From NCBI GenBank assembly GCA_947054455.1, contig CAMRWN010000002.1:120104-184103 (forward strand): DNA of 64,000 bases. Reading direction: 5' to 3'. Positions 55,757 to 64,000 of the stretch are shown one piece after another. Origin of the DNA: an uncultured Alphaproteobacteria bacterium (GTDB taxonomy: Bacteria; Pseudomonadota; Alphaproteobacteria; Rs-D84). Made by a program: the position numbers and the translations under genes. Numbering within the stretch: position 1 is the stretch's first letter; each line of letters begins with the position of its first letter. The notes under the pieces were generated by a model. That model was not told the origin of the DNA and searched no databases. It was given only the letters and a program-made list of their open reading frames with translations.

Positions 55757-56932
55757 ATGAAAAAGAAAATATTTACACTGCTGATTTTATTGATTTCAAC
55801 CGCCGCGCGCGCTGATTTTTCGACCAAGGCCAGGTCCGCATTTTTAATCGACTATGATTCTGGCACGGAAATTGTGGCAAAAAACGCGGATACGCTGATG
55901 CCGCCCTCCTCTATGGTAAAGCTGATGACGCTGGCGCTGCTGTTTGACGAGGTAAAGGCGGGCCGTTTGACGCTGGACGACAGGCTGCCGGTCAGTGAAA
56001 ATGCCGACTATAATCAGCCACAGTGGTACCCGGCCAGCAAAATTTGCCTGGTTGCGGGACAAACACTGACGGTGCGCGACGCAATATTGGGACTGATTGT
56101 GCTGTCCGGTGGCGACGCGTCGGTTGTTGTCGCGGAAAAACTGGCGGGAAGCGAGTCCGCATTCACCGACATGATGACAAAAAAGGCGCGCGCAATCGGC
56201 ATGCCCAAATCAACATTTGGAAACGCCAGCGGCCTGCCAAATCCGAACAACCTGATGACCAGTCGCGAATTGGCGACACTGGCGACGCATATTATTTCGG
56301 AACATTCCGCCATTTTCCCAATGTTCGCAACCAAGCGGTTTGAGTTCGGCGAACACAAAACAGAATGGTGCCGTGAATGGGGGCGCACACATACGGTGAA
56401 TTACAACAAACTGCTGTTTATAATGCCCGGCGCAGAAGGAATGAAGACAGGCCACACCGACGACGGCGGATACGGCATGGTGGCCAGCAGCATGGTCGGC
56501 GGACGCCGTCTGGTCGGCATCATAAACGGCTTTGACGGCAAGGGACACGATGCACTGGCCGCGGAAATGAAAAAGCTGCTGAACTATGGATATTCCACCA
56601 CCACCGGCAAAGTGTTCTTTCGCCCGGGCGACACGGTTGCAAAAATCCCGGTATGGTACGGCCGCGCCGACAGTGTCGACGCCACGGTTGCCCGACCGTT
56701 TGCAATAACGCTGCCGAAATCGGCGGGCATGTCGGGGCTGCGCGTTCTGGCGCGATATGACGACCCGGTGGCGGCCCCTGTGGCGGCGGGCGACGTCATC
56801 GGCGAAATCATCGCCGAACAAAACGGCCGCGTGATTGCGCGCGCACCGCTGGTTGCACGCGAACGCGTTTCCAAGATTCAGTTTCTGGGGCGCGTAATAA
56901 AAAATATCCGCGTATTATTCGGAGGCAGATAA
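55757..56932 (+). CDS. dacA: D-alanyl-D-alanine carboxypeptidase (PBP5/DacA type)
   Basis: Periplasmic enzyme that removes the terminal D-Ala of stem peptides. 391 residues: signal peptide (MKKKIFTLLILLISTAARA), SxxK motif in PPSSMVKLMTL, KTG motif in GMKTGHTDDGGYG, and a C-terminal PBP5 beta domain (about 270-365). The second motif, SGN in most family members, reads SGG (VLSGGDASVVVAE), which is unusual because the Asn helps catalysis. holB starts one base after the stop. Confidence 0.92.
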   Translation: MKKKIFTLLILLISTAARADFSTKARSAFLIDYDSGTEIVAKNADTLMPPSSMVKLMTLALLFDEVKAGRLTLDDRLPVSENADYNQPQWYPASKICLVAGQTLTVRDAILGLIVLSGGDASVVVAEKLAGSESAFTDMMTKKARAIGMPKSTFGNASGLPNPNNLMTSRELATLATHIISEHSAIFPMFATKRFEFGEHKTEWCREWGRTHTVNYNKLLFIMPGAEGMKTGHTDDGGYGMVASSMVGGRRLVGIINGFDGKGHDALAAEMKKLLNYGYSTTTGKVFFRPGDTVAKIPVWYGRADSVDATVARPFAITLPKSAGMSGLRVLARYDDPVAAPVAAGDVIGEIIAEQNGRVIARAPLVARERVSKIQFLGRVIKNIRVLFGGR

Positions 56933-56933
56933 A

Positions 56934-57836
56934 ATGGCGCCACGCAAAAACGCACCGCTTTACAACTTTCCCGACCCGATTGACAACGACAGCTTGGTCG
57001 GACATGCGGACACACTGCGGGCGTTCACGAACGCATGGGCGGCACGCGACACACACCCGATACATCCGGTATGGATGCTGACCGGGCCGCGTGGAATCGG
57101 CAAGGCGACGCTGGCGTATAAAATTGCAAAAATGGTTTTTGGAAACGTCGGCGACTTTTTTATCGTTGATTTGGCGCGCAACATTGACAAGGACGGGAAA
57201 TCCAAACCCGACGGCAAGATCATATCCGTATACACCGTGCGCGCAATGATTGAAAAGATGCAGATGTCGTCAATGTCGGGCGACTGGCGTGTTATTCTGA
57301 TTGATTCAGTCGACGAACTGAACACCGCCGCATCAAACGCAATTTTGAAATTGTTAGAAGAACCGCCGGCAAAAACACTGTTTCTGTTGGTGGTGCATCA
57401 ATTGGCGAACGTATTGCCCACCGTGCGGTCGCGCGCGCGCGTTGAAAAGATGCGGCCGTTGACGATATCCCAACTGCGCGAGCTGTGCGCAAAGTTCATG
57501 CCCGAAGACGACATCAGCACCGATACACTGAAACTGTCCAGCGGCAGTTTTGGAAAAATTGCCGGCATAAAAAAATCCGGCGGCGACGCTGTTTATGCCC
57601 AATTGATAGACGTTCTGGAAAACCCGCGCGCCACGGCGTCGGACATGATGAACATCGCAAAAAAAATCGCGGCCGACCCGGCGCTGCACACGATACTGCT
57701 GGACGCGGTGGCGCGGTTTGGCCTGGCCGAACTGTACCCGGTGGCAACCCATGCGATTGCGGACATAAACAAAATATATCTGGAACCGGAAATCGGCATA
57801 TTCAAAATCATCACGGAAATCAAAAAATGTTTATAG
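56934..57836 (+). CDS. holB: DNA polymerase III delta' subunit
   Basis: Clamp-loader subunit of replication. 300 residues: Walker A-like GPRGIGKATLAYKIA, ILIDSVDELNTAASNAILKLLEEPPA (the conserved S-N-A-L-L-K-x-L-E-E-P block) and LPTVRSRARVEKM (SRC region, here SRA). No zinc-binding Cys are seen, unlike E. coli delta'. It lies between dacA and tatD; the holB-tatD pair is common, and the two overlap by 10 bases. Confidence 0.92.
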   Translation: MAPRKNAPLYNFPDPIDNDSLVGHADTLRAFTNAWAARDTHPIHPVWMLTGPRGIGKATLAYKIAKMVFGNVGDFFIVDLARNIDKDGKSKPDGKIISVYTVRAMIEKMQMSSMSGDWRVILIDSVDELNTAASNAILKLLEEPPAKTLFLLVVHQLANVLPTVRSRARVEKMRPLTISQLRELCAKFMPEDDISTDTLKLSSGSFGKIAGIKKSGGDAVYAQLIDVLENPRATASDMMNIAKKIAADPALHTILLDAVARFGLAELYPVATHAIADINKIYLEPEIGIFKIITEIKKCL

Positions 57837-58585
57837 ACACCCACTGTCATTTGACCGACAATTACGTCGCGGGCGATTTGAACGCGGTGATTGCGCGCGC
57901 CGCCGCTGCAGGCGTCGACACAATAATATGTCCCACCGCCAATCCGGCCGACATCCCCGCCGCATTGAAAATCGCCGCGACACATGATAATATCTTTGCA
58001 ACAATCGGCATTCACCCGGAATACGCGGACACCGATGCGACGGCATGCCTGACCGACACTGTTTTAAAACATCCGCGCGTTGTCGGTATTGGCGAAATCG
58101 GGCTGGATTATCATTTCGGACGCGAAAACCGCGACAAACAGATAAAACTTTTCGAAAGTCAGCTGCATATTGCAAGGCGTGCCAACCTGCCCGTGGCGAT
58201 TCACACACGCGACGCCGAAGACGACACAGCCGCAATTTTAACGGGCGATGTGTGCGGCGTTATGCACTGCTTTACCAGCTCTTGGGATTTGGCGAAAAAG
58301 ATGTTGGACCGCGGGTTTTATTTTTCGGCATCCGGAATACTGACATTCAAAAATGCGGATGAAATAAGGGAAACATTTGCAAAAATTCCAAACGACCGCA
58401 TTGTTATTGAAACAGACAGTCCATATTGCGCCCCGGTTCCGCACCGCGGCACCACGTGCGAACCGGCTTTTGTTGTCGATACGGCGCGCGTGCTGGCAGA
58501 CATAAAGGGAATGCAGCTGAACGACATGGAAAAATTGTTGACAACAAACACATGCAACTTGTATCCAAAAATCAAAAAACAATAA
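57827..58585 (+). CDS. tatD: TatD family metal-dependent DNase
   Basis: 252 residues. TIM-barrel nuclease with metal ligands IDTHCHL near the start, GIGEIGLDYHF (Glu), PVAIHTRDAEDDT (His), VMHCFTSSWDLA (His) and IETDSPYCAPVPHRG (Asp). Removes 3' ends of DNA or proofreads D-Tyr-tRNA in some members. Start 57827 lies inside the end of holB; the frame extends further upstream through holB but without family sequence. Confidence 0.93.
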   Translation: MFIDTHCHLTDNYVAGDLNAVIARAAAAGVDTIICPTANPADIPAALKIAATHDNIFATIGIHPEYADTDATACLTDTVLKHPRVVGIGEIGLDYHFGRENRDKQIKLFESQLHIARRANLPVAIHTRDAEDDTAAILTGDVCGVMHCFTSSWDLAKKMLDRGFYFSASGILTFKNADEIRETFAKIPNDRIVIETDSPYCAPVPHRGTTCEPAFVVDTARVLADIKGMQLNDMEKLLTTNTCNLYPKIKKQ

Positions 58586-58588
58586 AAT

Positions 58589-58617
58589 TTGCAAAAATTA
58601 TTTACCTGTTGTAAAAT
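58589..58617 (+). promoter_or_regulatory. Promoter of smpB, nearly leaderless
   Basis: TTGCAA (58589-58594), 17-base spacer, TAAAAT (58612-58617); predicted start about 3 bases before the ATG. Confidence 0.7.
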
Positions 58618-58626
58618 AAGGGCATT

Positions 58627-59097
58627 ATGCCACGTCAAATAATAAAATCAGGCCAAGTTTCCGAAAACCGCAAGGCGCGGTTCAACTACTCTATTGACGA
58701 CACCATAGAGGCCGGCATTTCATTGACCGGTGCGGAAATAAAATCAATCCGATACGGCCTGGTCAGCATTGTCGACGGATTTGTGCAGCGGCGCGGGGAC
58801 AACCTGTTTCTGGCCGGTGTGGAAATTCAGAAACTGCCGACGGCGGCGCGTTATGTTAATTTTGACGAACGCCGGCCGCGCCAGTTGCTGCTGCATCGGG
58901 CACAAATAAACAGAATGATTGGCAAATTGCAGGAAAAAGGCGCGACGATTGTACCGCTGAAGCTGTATTTCAACAATCGCGGCCGTCTGAAGGTATTGCT
59001 GGGCGTCGGATACGGGAAAAACAAAGTGGACAAGCGTGAAACAATAAAACGTCGCGAATGGGATAAAAACAAATCTCGAATATTAAAGGGGCGCTGA
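58627..59097 (+). CDS. smpB: SsrA-binding protein SmpB
   Basis: Partner of tmRNA (ssrA at 24850). 156 residues: ENRKARFNYSIDDTIEAGI, the conserved LTGAEIKSIRYG, then YFNNRGRLKVLLGVGYGKNKVDKRE and a basic end. Complete. Own promoter and terminator. Confidence 0.96.
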   Translation: MPRQIIKSGQVSENRKARFNYSIDDTIEAGISLTGAEIKSIRYGLVSIVDGFVQRRGDNLFLAGVEIQKLPTAARYVNFDERRPRQLLLHRAQINRMIGKLQEKGATIVPLKLYFNNRGRLKVLLGVGYGKNKVDKRETIKRREWDKNKSRILKGR

Positions 59098-59121
59098 TAA
59101 AACGCCTGACGGAAACAAAAA

Positions 59122-59141
59122 AAACGCCCCGCGGGGCGTTT
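59122..59141. terminator. Bidirectional intrinsic terminator
   Basis: Stem aacgcccc/ggggcgtt with A and T runs, between smpB and the cold-shock gene. Confidence 0.88.
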
Positions 59142-59143
59142 AA

Positions 59144-59485
59144 TTATTTCTTCCAGAACGCGAATCCGCGACGCGTGGATTTTTCCTCGCGCTGTTTTCT
59201 GTCTTCGGCGGCGCGGCGGTGTTCCGCACGGCGTTCCTGGAAACGGCGGGCGGCTTCCTCGTCCCGCTGAATCAACTTGATGGATACAACCGACAATTTT
59301 CCATTGCGCGGTTCTTCGTCAAATTCAACTATGTCGTTTTCGTTCAAAAATCTGATGCCGGCATCCCTTAATGCACTGGAGTGAACAAACACATCGTCCG
59401 TATTACCATTTTCATTCGGCGCATCCGGCGTAATAAAGCCGAAACATTTCTTGCCGTTGTACCATTTTACTTTCCCTTGGCGCAT
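59144..59485 (-). CDS. Cold-shock domain protein with charged tail
   Basis: 113 residues. CSD at 1-70: GKVKWYNGKKCFGFITPD (RNP1 variant) and DVFVHSSALRDAG (RNP2). The C-terminal 40 residues are Arg/Glu-rich and helical, longer than in simple Csp. Binds single-stranded RNA or DNA. The start ATG comes from the family start. Confidence 0.9.
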   Translation of the reverse strand: MRQGKVKWYNGKKCFGFITPDAPNENGNTDDVFVHSSALRDAGIRFLNENDIVEFDEEPRNGKLSVVSIKLIQRDEEAARRFQERRAEHRRAAEDRKQREEKSTRRGFAFWKK

Positions 59486-59583
59486 AATCTTGTCCTTATG
59501 TTATGCTTGTTATGATTCCACGAAACCCGGGAACCTGTTTTTATTGTGTATTATTCGCACGCACAACGCAAGAAAATAACAAA

Positions 59584-59618
59584 CCCCGGCCCATAGTTTG
59601 ATTTCCTAGGAACCGGGG
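59584..59618 (-). terminator. Possible terminator of the 59626 gene
   Basis: Arms ccccgg/ccgggg around a long loop, followed on the minus strand by TTTGTTATTTT. Confidence 0.5.
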
Positions 59619-59625
59619 CAACGCG

Positions 59626-61014
59626 TCATTTTTTATAATATCGCTGCACTTCCTTCATAACGAAATTAAACAATTTTCCCGCCATGGTGTCGGACGGCAC
59701 CTGCCAATCGGTTCGGGGATATGGCATTGCGGCCACCAATATAAACCGCGCCATGAAATGAAAGATTTCGCTGGTCTGGGCAGGCGTCAGCGGGGCCGGT
59801 GTATGTGTTATGTAAAACACTTCGTTTTCAATCGCATTGTCCAGCTTTTCCATAATGGTGTCAACGACCTTGTCCGGATAATGCATTGTGCATTCTTTTG
59901 GGAAACCTTCGAACAATGATATGTTCAGACCACGGCTGTATGCGATATTCCAGCCCACGCGTTCAAACAAATCATCCAGACAGCGACAAACCAGCAAATT
60001 GTATTTCTTGGTCCCGGCGTCATGCATTGCCGCCGCGTAATTATCGCCCGGCGCCGCGTTCTTGCCACGAACACTTTCATACTTAACGTGGGTCTGCTTT
60101 TCAAACTCAAAAAATGTACGAACCTGGCATATAATCTCCATCGGGACAACCTCTTTCTGTGTGCCAATATTTATGACCAGTTTCGCATCACGATAATTTC
60201 GCGGATTTTCTATATTATAAAAATCATCGCGCACCGACAATATTCGTTCCGGCATCATCTGCTGAATGCGCTCGATAAAAGTGCGCGCCTGCGGCACCAA
60301 ATCAAACAGGCATTTTACGCGCCACACGTCCTGCAGTCGCATGCGCGGCTTTTTTACCATATCCAGCGCGCGCACTAAATCGGCGGCAATCTTTTCATGT
60401 CCGCCGCCCAATACAGCCAAAGCCGCCTCGGCCGGGGTGGAAACATATTTCTCCATCAGTTTTGCCCGCACCTTTTCCGATACGGCACGCGCGGATGCAT
60501 CGTTATTGGTTTTTATGATGACATCATAAACTGCGTCGCATACATCGCTAACATATTTTGAATAATATTTTCCGGTTATTTTTTCCAATGCACGGTCAAT
60601 ATTTTTCTCTGCACCGATTATAACCGTTACAATCGATGAAACATTCAAAACAATTTTATGCCCCGCCCCACTGGTAAAGAACTGGTTCCGCATCGGATCC
60701 ATGTCCAGACGATGGTTCACTATGTACGGCAGCAGCGGATGAATATCCGAAATCAACACGGGTTCGGAAACGGCGGAATCAGTTTCATAGTCATAACGCA
60801 TAACTGGCGCCTTGGGGGCGCCCAGACAGCGCCCCAGGAAATAAAACACCTCGCGGAACCAGTGCATTCCATCGCCGTATAATACACGCAGATAGTCGGC
60901 GGCCTCTTCATTAATGCGACCGTCGGCCACCGCACGGTCAATCGCCGCCAAGTTTTTGCGGTCGTGCGCGATGGTCAACGCATCTGCGTTAAATTCAACC
61001 TTTGGTTCGGTCAT
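59626..61014 (-). CDS. Protein with a RelA/SpoT-synthetase-like region, behind lysS
   Basis: 462 residues, cytoplasmic. The middle (about 225-340) carries a pattern like the RelA/SpoT nucleotidyltransferase fold: RLQDVWRVKCLFDLV (R-x-x-D-x-x-x-R), YRDAKLVINIG, VVPMEIICQVRTFFEFEK (P-x-E-I-x-x-Q-x-x-T) and THVKYESVRG (H-x-x-Y-E). There is no HD hydrolase motif, TGS or ACT domain. It begins 12 bases after lysS, so it is made with the synthetase. A (p)ppGpp or related nucleotide role is a guess; motif resemblance only. Confidence 0.55.
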   Translation of the reverse strand: MTEPKVEFNADALTIAHDRKNLAAIDRAVADGRINEEAADYLRVLYGDGMHWFREVFYFLGRCLGAPKAPVMRYDYETDSAVSEPVLISDIHPLLPYIVNHRLDMDPMRNQFFTSGAGHKIVLNVSSIVTVIIGAEKNIDRALEKITGKYYSKYVSDVCDAVYDVIIKTNNDASARAVSEKVRAKLMEKYVSTPAEAALAVLGGGHEKIAADLVRALDMVKKPRMRLQDVWRVKCLFDLVPQARTFIERIQQMMPERILSVRDDFYNIENPRNYRDAKLVINIGTQKEVVPMEIICQVRTFFEFEKQTHVKYESVRGKNAAPGDNYAAAMHDAGTKKYNLLVCRCLDDLFERVGWNIAYSRGLNISLFEGFPKECTMHYPDKVVDTIMEKLDNAIENEVFYITHTPAPLTPAQTSEIFHFMARFILVAAMPYPRTDWQVPSDTMAGKLFNFVMKEVQRYYKK

Positions 61015-61026
61015 ATCATCGTCCTG

Positions 61027-62493
61027 TTATTTCATTATTGGGAACAGTATCACGTCGCGCAATGTCGGCGCGTCCGCAATAATTGAAAAGAATCTGTCAA
61101 TCCCCAGCCCCAGTCCTGAAATCGGCGGCATGCCGTGTTCCATCGCGCGCAGGAAATCCTCGTCCAGATCGAACGCTTCGTCATCGCCGGCCGCTTTGTT
61201 TTTCGCCTGTTCTTCAAACGCGGCGCGCTGGACAATCGGGTCAACCAGTTCGGAATACGCCTTTATCAGTTCGGCACCGCATACGATAAATTGGAATATA
61301 TCGATTCTGCGACCGTCCGCATCATTGCGACGCGCCAGCGGTATCAGATACGCGGGATAATTGTGGACAACAGACGGCTGTACAATCTGGTCGCGAATTT
61401 TGCGCTTGAACACATAATCCACAATCGCCGGAACAGATTTCAACGGTTCCAGTTCGTCGGCGGGGAACATTCCCTTGGCCACCAATTGTTTCTTTAGAGC
61501 GTCGGTATCGCGGAATTCCAAAATATCCACGCCCAGCAATTCGTTCATGCGCGCGGTGTAGTCTATTTCATCGTACTTGGAGAAATCCAGTTTCGTCCCC
61601 TGATATTCAATCTGCAGGCTGCCGCGCAAATCCATCAGAATCTTTTGAATCAGATTCCAGGAAAATTCAACATTCTGTTTATAGTCCCAATATGCCGCGT
61701 ACCATTCCAGCATGGTAAATTCCTGCAGATGCATGGCGTCCATGCCTTCGTTGCGGAAATTTTTGCCCAGTTCGTAAACACGGTCAAATCCGGCCGCAAT
61801 CGTCTGCTTCAGAAATAATTCCGGTGCAATACGCAGATAGAAATCGGCATCCAACGCATTGTGGTGCGTAATAAACGGCCGCGCCGCCGCACCAGAGGCC
61901 ACAACCTGCATTATGGGGGTTTCAACCTCTACAAATCCGTTGTTGTTCAGATAATCGCGTATCAGGCGCAGCATCTGGAAACGCATCTTCATTGTGCGGC
62001 GCGTATCTTCGTTGGCGATTATATCCAGATAACGCTGGCGATATCTGGTTTCCATGTCCGTCAGACCGTGAAACTTTTCCGGCAGCGGACGCAGTGCCTT
62101 GGACAGAATTTCATATTGCGCGACCTTTACCGTCAATTCGCCGGCGGTGGTATGATATAATTCCCCGGTTATGCCGATGAAATCACCCAAGTCGACGTTG
62201 GCCTTCATAAATTTATAGTTTTCTTCGCCCAGTTCTTCACGCGACATTGAAAATTGTATTTCGCCGTCAATATCGTAAATACGTCCAAACATCAGCTTGC
62301 CCAGCCAACGCAGCGCCGTCACGCGCCCAGCCAGTTTAACCGCCGTGCCGTCCGCCAAATCACGCGCGGCGCAAATCGTGTGCGTGCGGTCAAATTTATC
62401 CTTCCATACCACGCCGTCCCGCGCACGGATATTTTCAGCCTTTTGCAGACGCGCGGTCAATTCGTTGGTGGACATTGCTGTGTTTTCTGCCAT
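61027..62493 (-). CDS. lysS: Lysyl-tRNA synthetase (class II)
   Basis: 488 residues. OB-fold anticodon domain (VKLAGRVTALRWLGKLMFGRIYD), then the class II core: ETPIMQVVASGAAARPF, FRNEGMDAMHLQEFTMLEWY (motif 2) and GLGLGIDRFFSII (motif 3). Contains the lysine pocket pattern GGRR-less C-terminus as in many alphaproteobacterial copies. Start 62493. Intact and ordinary; unlike the island's synthetase-like proteins it has its tRNA-binding domain. Confidence 0.95.
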   Translation of the reverse strand: MAENTAMSTNELTARLQKAENIRARDGVVWKDKFDRTHTICAARDLADGTAVKLAGRVTALRWLGKLMFGRIYDIDGEIQFSMSREELGEENYKFMKANVDLGDFIGITGELYHTTAGELTVKVAQYEILSKALRPLPEKFHGLTDMETRYRQRYLDIIANEDTRRTMKMRFQMLRLIRDYLNNNGFVEVETPIMQVVASGAAARPFITHHNALDADFYLRIAPELFLKQTIAAGFDRVYELGKNFRNEGMDAMHLQEFTMLEWYAAYWDYKQNVEFSWNLIQKILMDLRGSLQIEYQGTKLDFSKYDEIDYTARMNELLGVDILEFRDTDALKKQLVAKGMFPADELEPLKSVPAIVDYVFKRKIRDQIVQPSVVHNYPAYLIPLARRNDADGRRIDIFQFIVCGAELIKAYSELVDPIVQRAAFEEQAKNKAAGDDEAFDLDEDFLRAMEHGMPPISGLGLGIDRFFSIIADAPTLRDVILFPIMK

Positions 62494-62522
62494 TTTTATT
62501 TTCCTTTTTGAACTATAAATTT

Positions 62523-62551
62523 AAAAAACGGACGCAGAAAAGTGCGCCCGT
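62523..62551 (-). terminator. Terminator-like hairpin in the lysS leader
   Basis: On the minus strand acgg-gcgca/ctgcg-tccgt arms (62551-62528) run straight into TTTTTT, about 30 bases before the lysS start. The 62494-62726 gap holds no gene apart from this and the promoter at 62693. It may be an attenuator. Confidence 0.6.
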
Positions 62552-62692
62552 CATGAAATCTGATGGTCGCACCCCGATTAAAAAAATTTTTTCAAATTTA
62601 ACTTCATCTTGTCTTTGACCAATTTGGTGATTTATATTATTGCCAATTTCCTGTCAAAAGTAAAGAAATATTTACAATTTGCAAACCTATAC

Positions 62693-62720
62693 TTGACAAA
62701 CATAGTTATTGTATTATATT
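62693..62720 (+). promoter_or_regulatory. Promoter giving a leaderless glycosyltransferase mRNA
   Basis: Consensus TTGACA (62693-62698), 16-base spacer, TATATT (62715-62720); +1 expected at 62727, the A of the ATG. Confidence 0.75.
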
Positions 62721-62726
62721 TTAAGT

Positions 62727-63809
62727 ATGAAAAGACCTGACTTATCTATCATCATTCCAATGTACAACGCATCCAAATATATTGGCGGATGCATGGAAAG
62801 CATCCTGGCCCAGCAAGGCATTAAATCACATGAAATAATTGTGGTTAATGATGGTTCCCGCGATGGTTGCGATAAAATTGTGGCGGAATACGCCCGCCGT
62901 TTTCCAGAGGTAAGATTGATATCCCAAGAAAATGCCGGGGTATCAACCGCACGAAATCTGGGCATAGACAACGCGTCGGGCGAATATATCACATTTGTTG
63001 ATGCAGACGACCAGGTCGGCATTAATTATGCCAGTGTCGCACCATATTTTTCCAGCCCACAGGCCCAGAGTAAAAAAATCGGCAACATGCTGTATTCCAT
63101 TGTACAGCCATATAATATGTCAGATTTGAAATATGATTTTGACGACCGCTATTTCTCTCGGATGTTGGAATGCGCACGGGCAAACGACGCCGATGTCGCA
63201 CTGGCCGGAAAATTCACGGTAAACCATGACATGAACAGTATCAAGCAGCACGTTTACCACACAGAACACACATATTCCGTATCACCCGATGAAACAGCCG
63301 TACTGCTTAAACAGGCCACCGGCCGCGAAAACGCAAACTTTGCGCTGTATCGCACAGAAATGCTGAACCGCAAGGATCTAAGATTTATTCCGGAAATTCA
63401 TCTGGACGAAGATATTCTGTTTTGCATGCAGGCAATATTGAATTCAAAAAAGGTTTCGACCGTACCCGGCGCAACATATCTGTACAACAGACATATGGGC
63501 ACGCTGTCAAATTTCACAGACGCAATTCAAACGGAAATGAAATACGCAATCGCAAACATTCAGCGTTATTCTGTATTACTGCATGATTTAAATGAAAAAA
63601 TGCCGGATTCGCCCGCATTCAACAATCTTATGCGCGAATTTTCAACCAAGGGAATCGCGTCGCCACTATCATACGAATTTCCATCCATGTGCTATGATTG
63701 TCCACACGAAAGATGCACGGGCTGCTATATGCGCGAAAACAAAATGGCAAAGGTAAAAAAGAATCTGGAAATATACGTCCCATCCGTACTGAAATCCAAA
63801 CAGAGATAA
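62727..63809 (+). CDS. Family 2 glycosyltransferase
   Basis: 360 residues. GT-A fold: LSIIIPMYNASKYIGGCMES, IIVVNDGSRDGCDKIV, NAGVSTARNLGIDNASGEYI and the metal-binding FVDADD (DxD). LDEDILFCMQAILN in the middle is the usual acceptor-site Glu/Asp region. The end has an unusual Cys cluster (CYDCPHERCTGCYMRENK), possibly metal-binding. Likely adds sugars to surface glycans; donor and acceptor unknown. Start 62727 from the -10 position and family start. Confidence 0.9.
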   Translation: MKRPDLSIIIPMYNASKYIGGCMESILAQQGIKSHEIIVVNDGSRDGCDKIVAEYARRFPEVRLISQENAGVSTARNLGIDNASGEYITFVDADDQVGINYASVAPYFSSPQAQSKKIGNMLYSIVQPYNMSDLKYDFDDRYFSRMLECARANDADVALAGKFTVNHDMNSIKQHVYHTEHTYSVSPDETAVLLKQATGRENANFALYRTEMLNRKDLRFIPEIHLDEDILFCMQAILNSKKVSTVPGATYLYNRHMGTLSNFTDAIQTEMKYAIANIQRYSVLLHDLNEKMPDSPAFNNLMREFSTKGIASPLSYEFPSMCYDCPHERCTGCYMRENKMAKVKKNLEIYVPSVLKSKQR

Positions 63810-63819
63810 ACAGTGATGA

Positions 63820-64000
63820 GCCTCGCAACCCTGCGAGTTCTCGCCCCTTTGCTTACTATCATATAAAAAACCACCTAATGGTGGTTTTAAAACTTTGGTG
63901 CGAGCAAAGTACTTCGGGCTTCGCCCTCGCCTCGCAACCCTGCGGGTTCTCGCCCCTTTGCTTACTATCATATAAAAAACCACCTAATGGTGGTTTTAAA
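63820..64000. repeat. Tandem repeat with terminator hairpin at the right edge
   Basis: 72 bases at 63820-63891 recur at 63929-64000 (period 109) with one mismatch. Each copy ends in the hairpin aaaaccacc/ggtggtttt. The first serves as terminator of the glycosyltransferase gene. More copies may follow outside the window. Confidence 0.85.

Overview
The window looks like a chromosomal segment of an alphaproteobacterium, probably a host- or gut-associated lineage. Pointers are a circularly permuted (two-piece) ssrA gene with an alphaproteobacterial-type tag (ANDN...AMAA), a TrcR/DUF1013 regulator, AddA-type recombination helicase, short intergenic spaces and a giant secreted Cys-rich protein. The lineage name is inference; a group such as the gut RF32/'Enterousia' alphaproteobacteria would fit, but no ribosomal RNA gene is present to prove it.

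Layout. 0-15 kb: recN (partial), a split addA, a membrane coiled-coil protein, rpoD, trcR, cysS, tRNA-Ser(GCT), a fused accD-accA, an IHF/HU gene, a peroxiredoxin and an alkyltransferase-like gene. 15-17.5 kb: a small cassette at tRNA-Ser(CGA) with a peptidoglycan-active Tlde1-like toxin candidate and a membrane protein. 17.5-31 kb: housekeeping genes (cell-wall amidase, prfB with programmed frameshift, tRNA-Arg, rubrerythrin, obg, permuted ssrA, a Lon lacking its protease domain, tsaB-rimI, a PIF1-like helicase, tRNA-Ile). 31-37 kb: a 2000-residue secreted Cys-rich protein. 37-45 kb: a flavoprotein, a hydrolase, a kinase-like protein and a DUF4402 chaperone-usher operon.

45.2-51.2 kb is a visibly AT-rich island that stands out from its neighbours. 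It encodes a methyltransferase, an AsnRS-like enzyme without a tRNA-binding domain, an MccF-like S66 peptidase, an AlaRS-like catalytic-domain protein, a P-loop kinase and an ATP-grasp ligase. Two stand-alone aminoacyl-adenylate-forming enzymes, a peptide ligase and a peptidase family known to destroy aminoacyl-nucleotide toxins suggest an undescribed pathway for an aminoacyl- or peptidyl-nucleotide-like compound. This is the strongest candidate for a new system here. It is followed by a decayed Tlde1-like gene, a secreted small protein and a lysozyme fused to the same Cys-motif head as the toxin at 15.3 kb, ending at rpoZ/tRNA-Ser(GGA).

53.5-64 kb returns to housekeeping: rpoZ, mtaB, dacA, holB-tatD, smpB, a cold-shock gene, lysS with a RelA/SpoT-like neighbour, and a glycosyltransferase.

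Two themes recur. Copies of tRNA 3' ends plus terminators mark boundaries next to tRNA-Ser and tRNA-Arg genes, with no integrase in the window. Several genes (prfB, lon, dacA, smpB, the glycosyltransferase) have good promoters that place the predicted transcript start 0-4 bases before the ATG, i.e. leaderless or nearly leaderless mRNAs.
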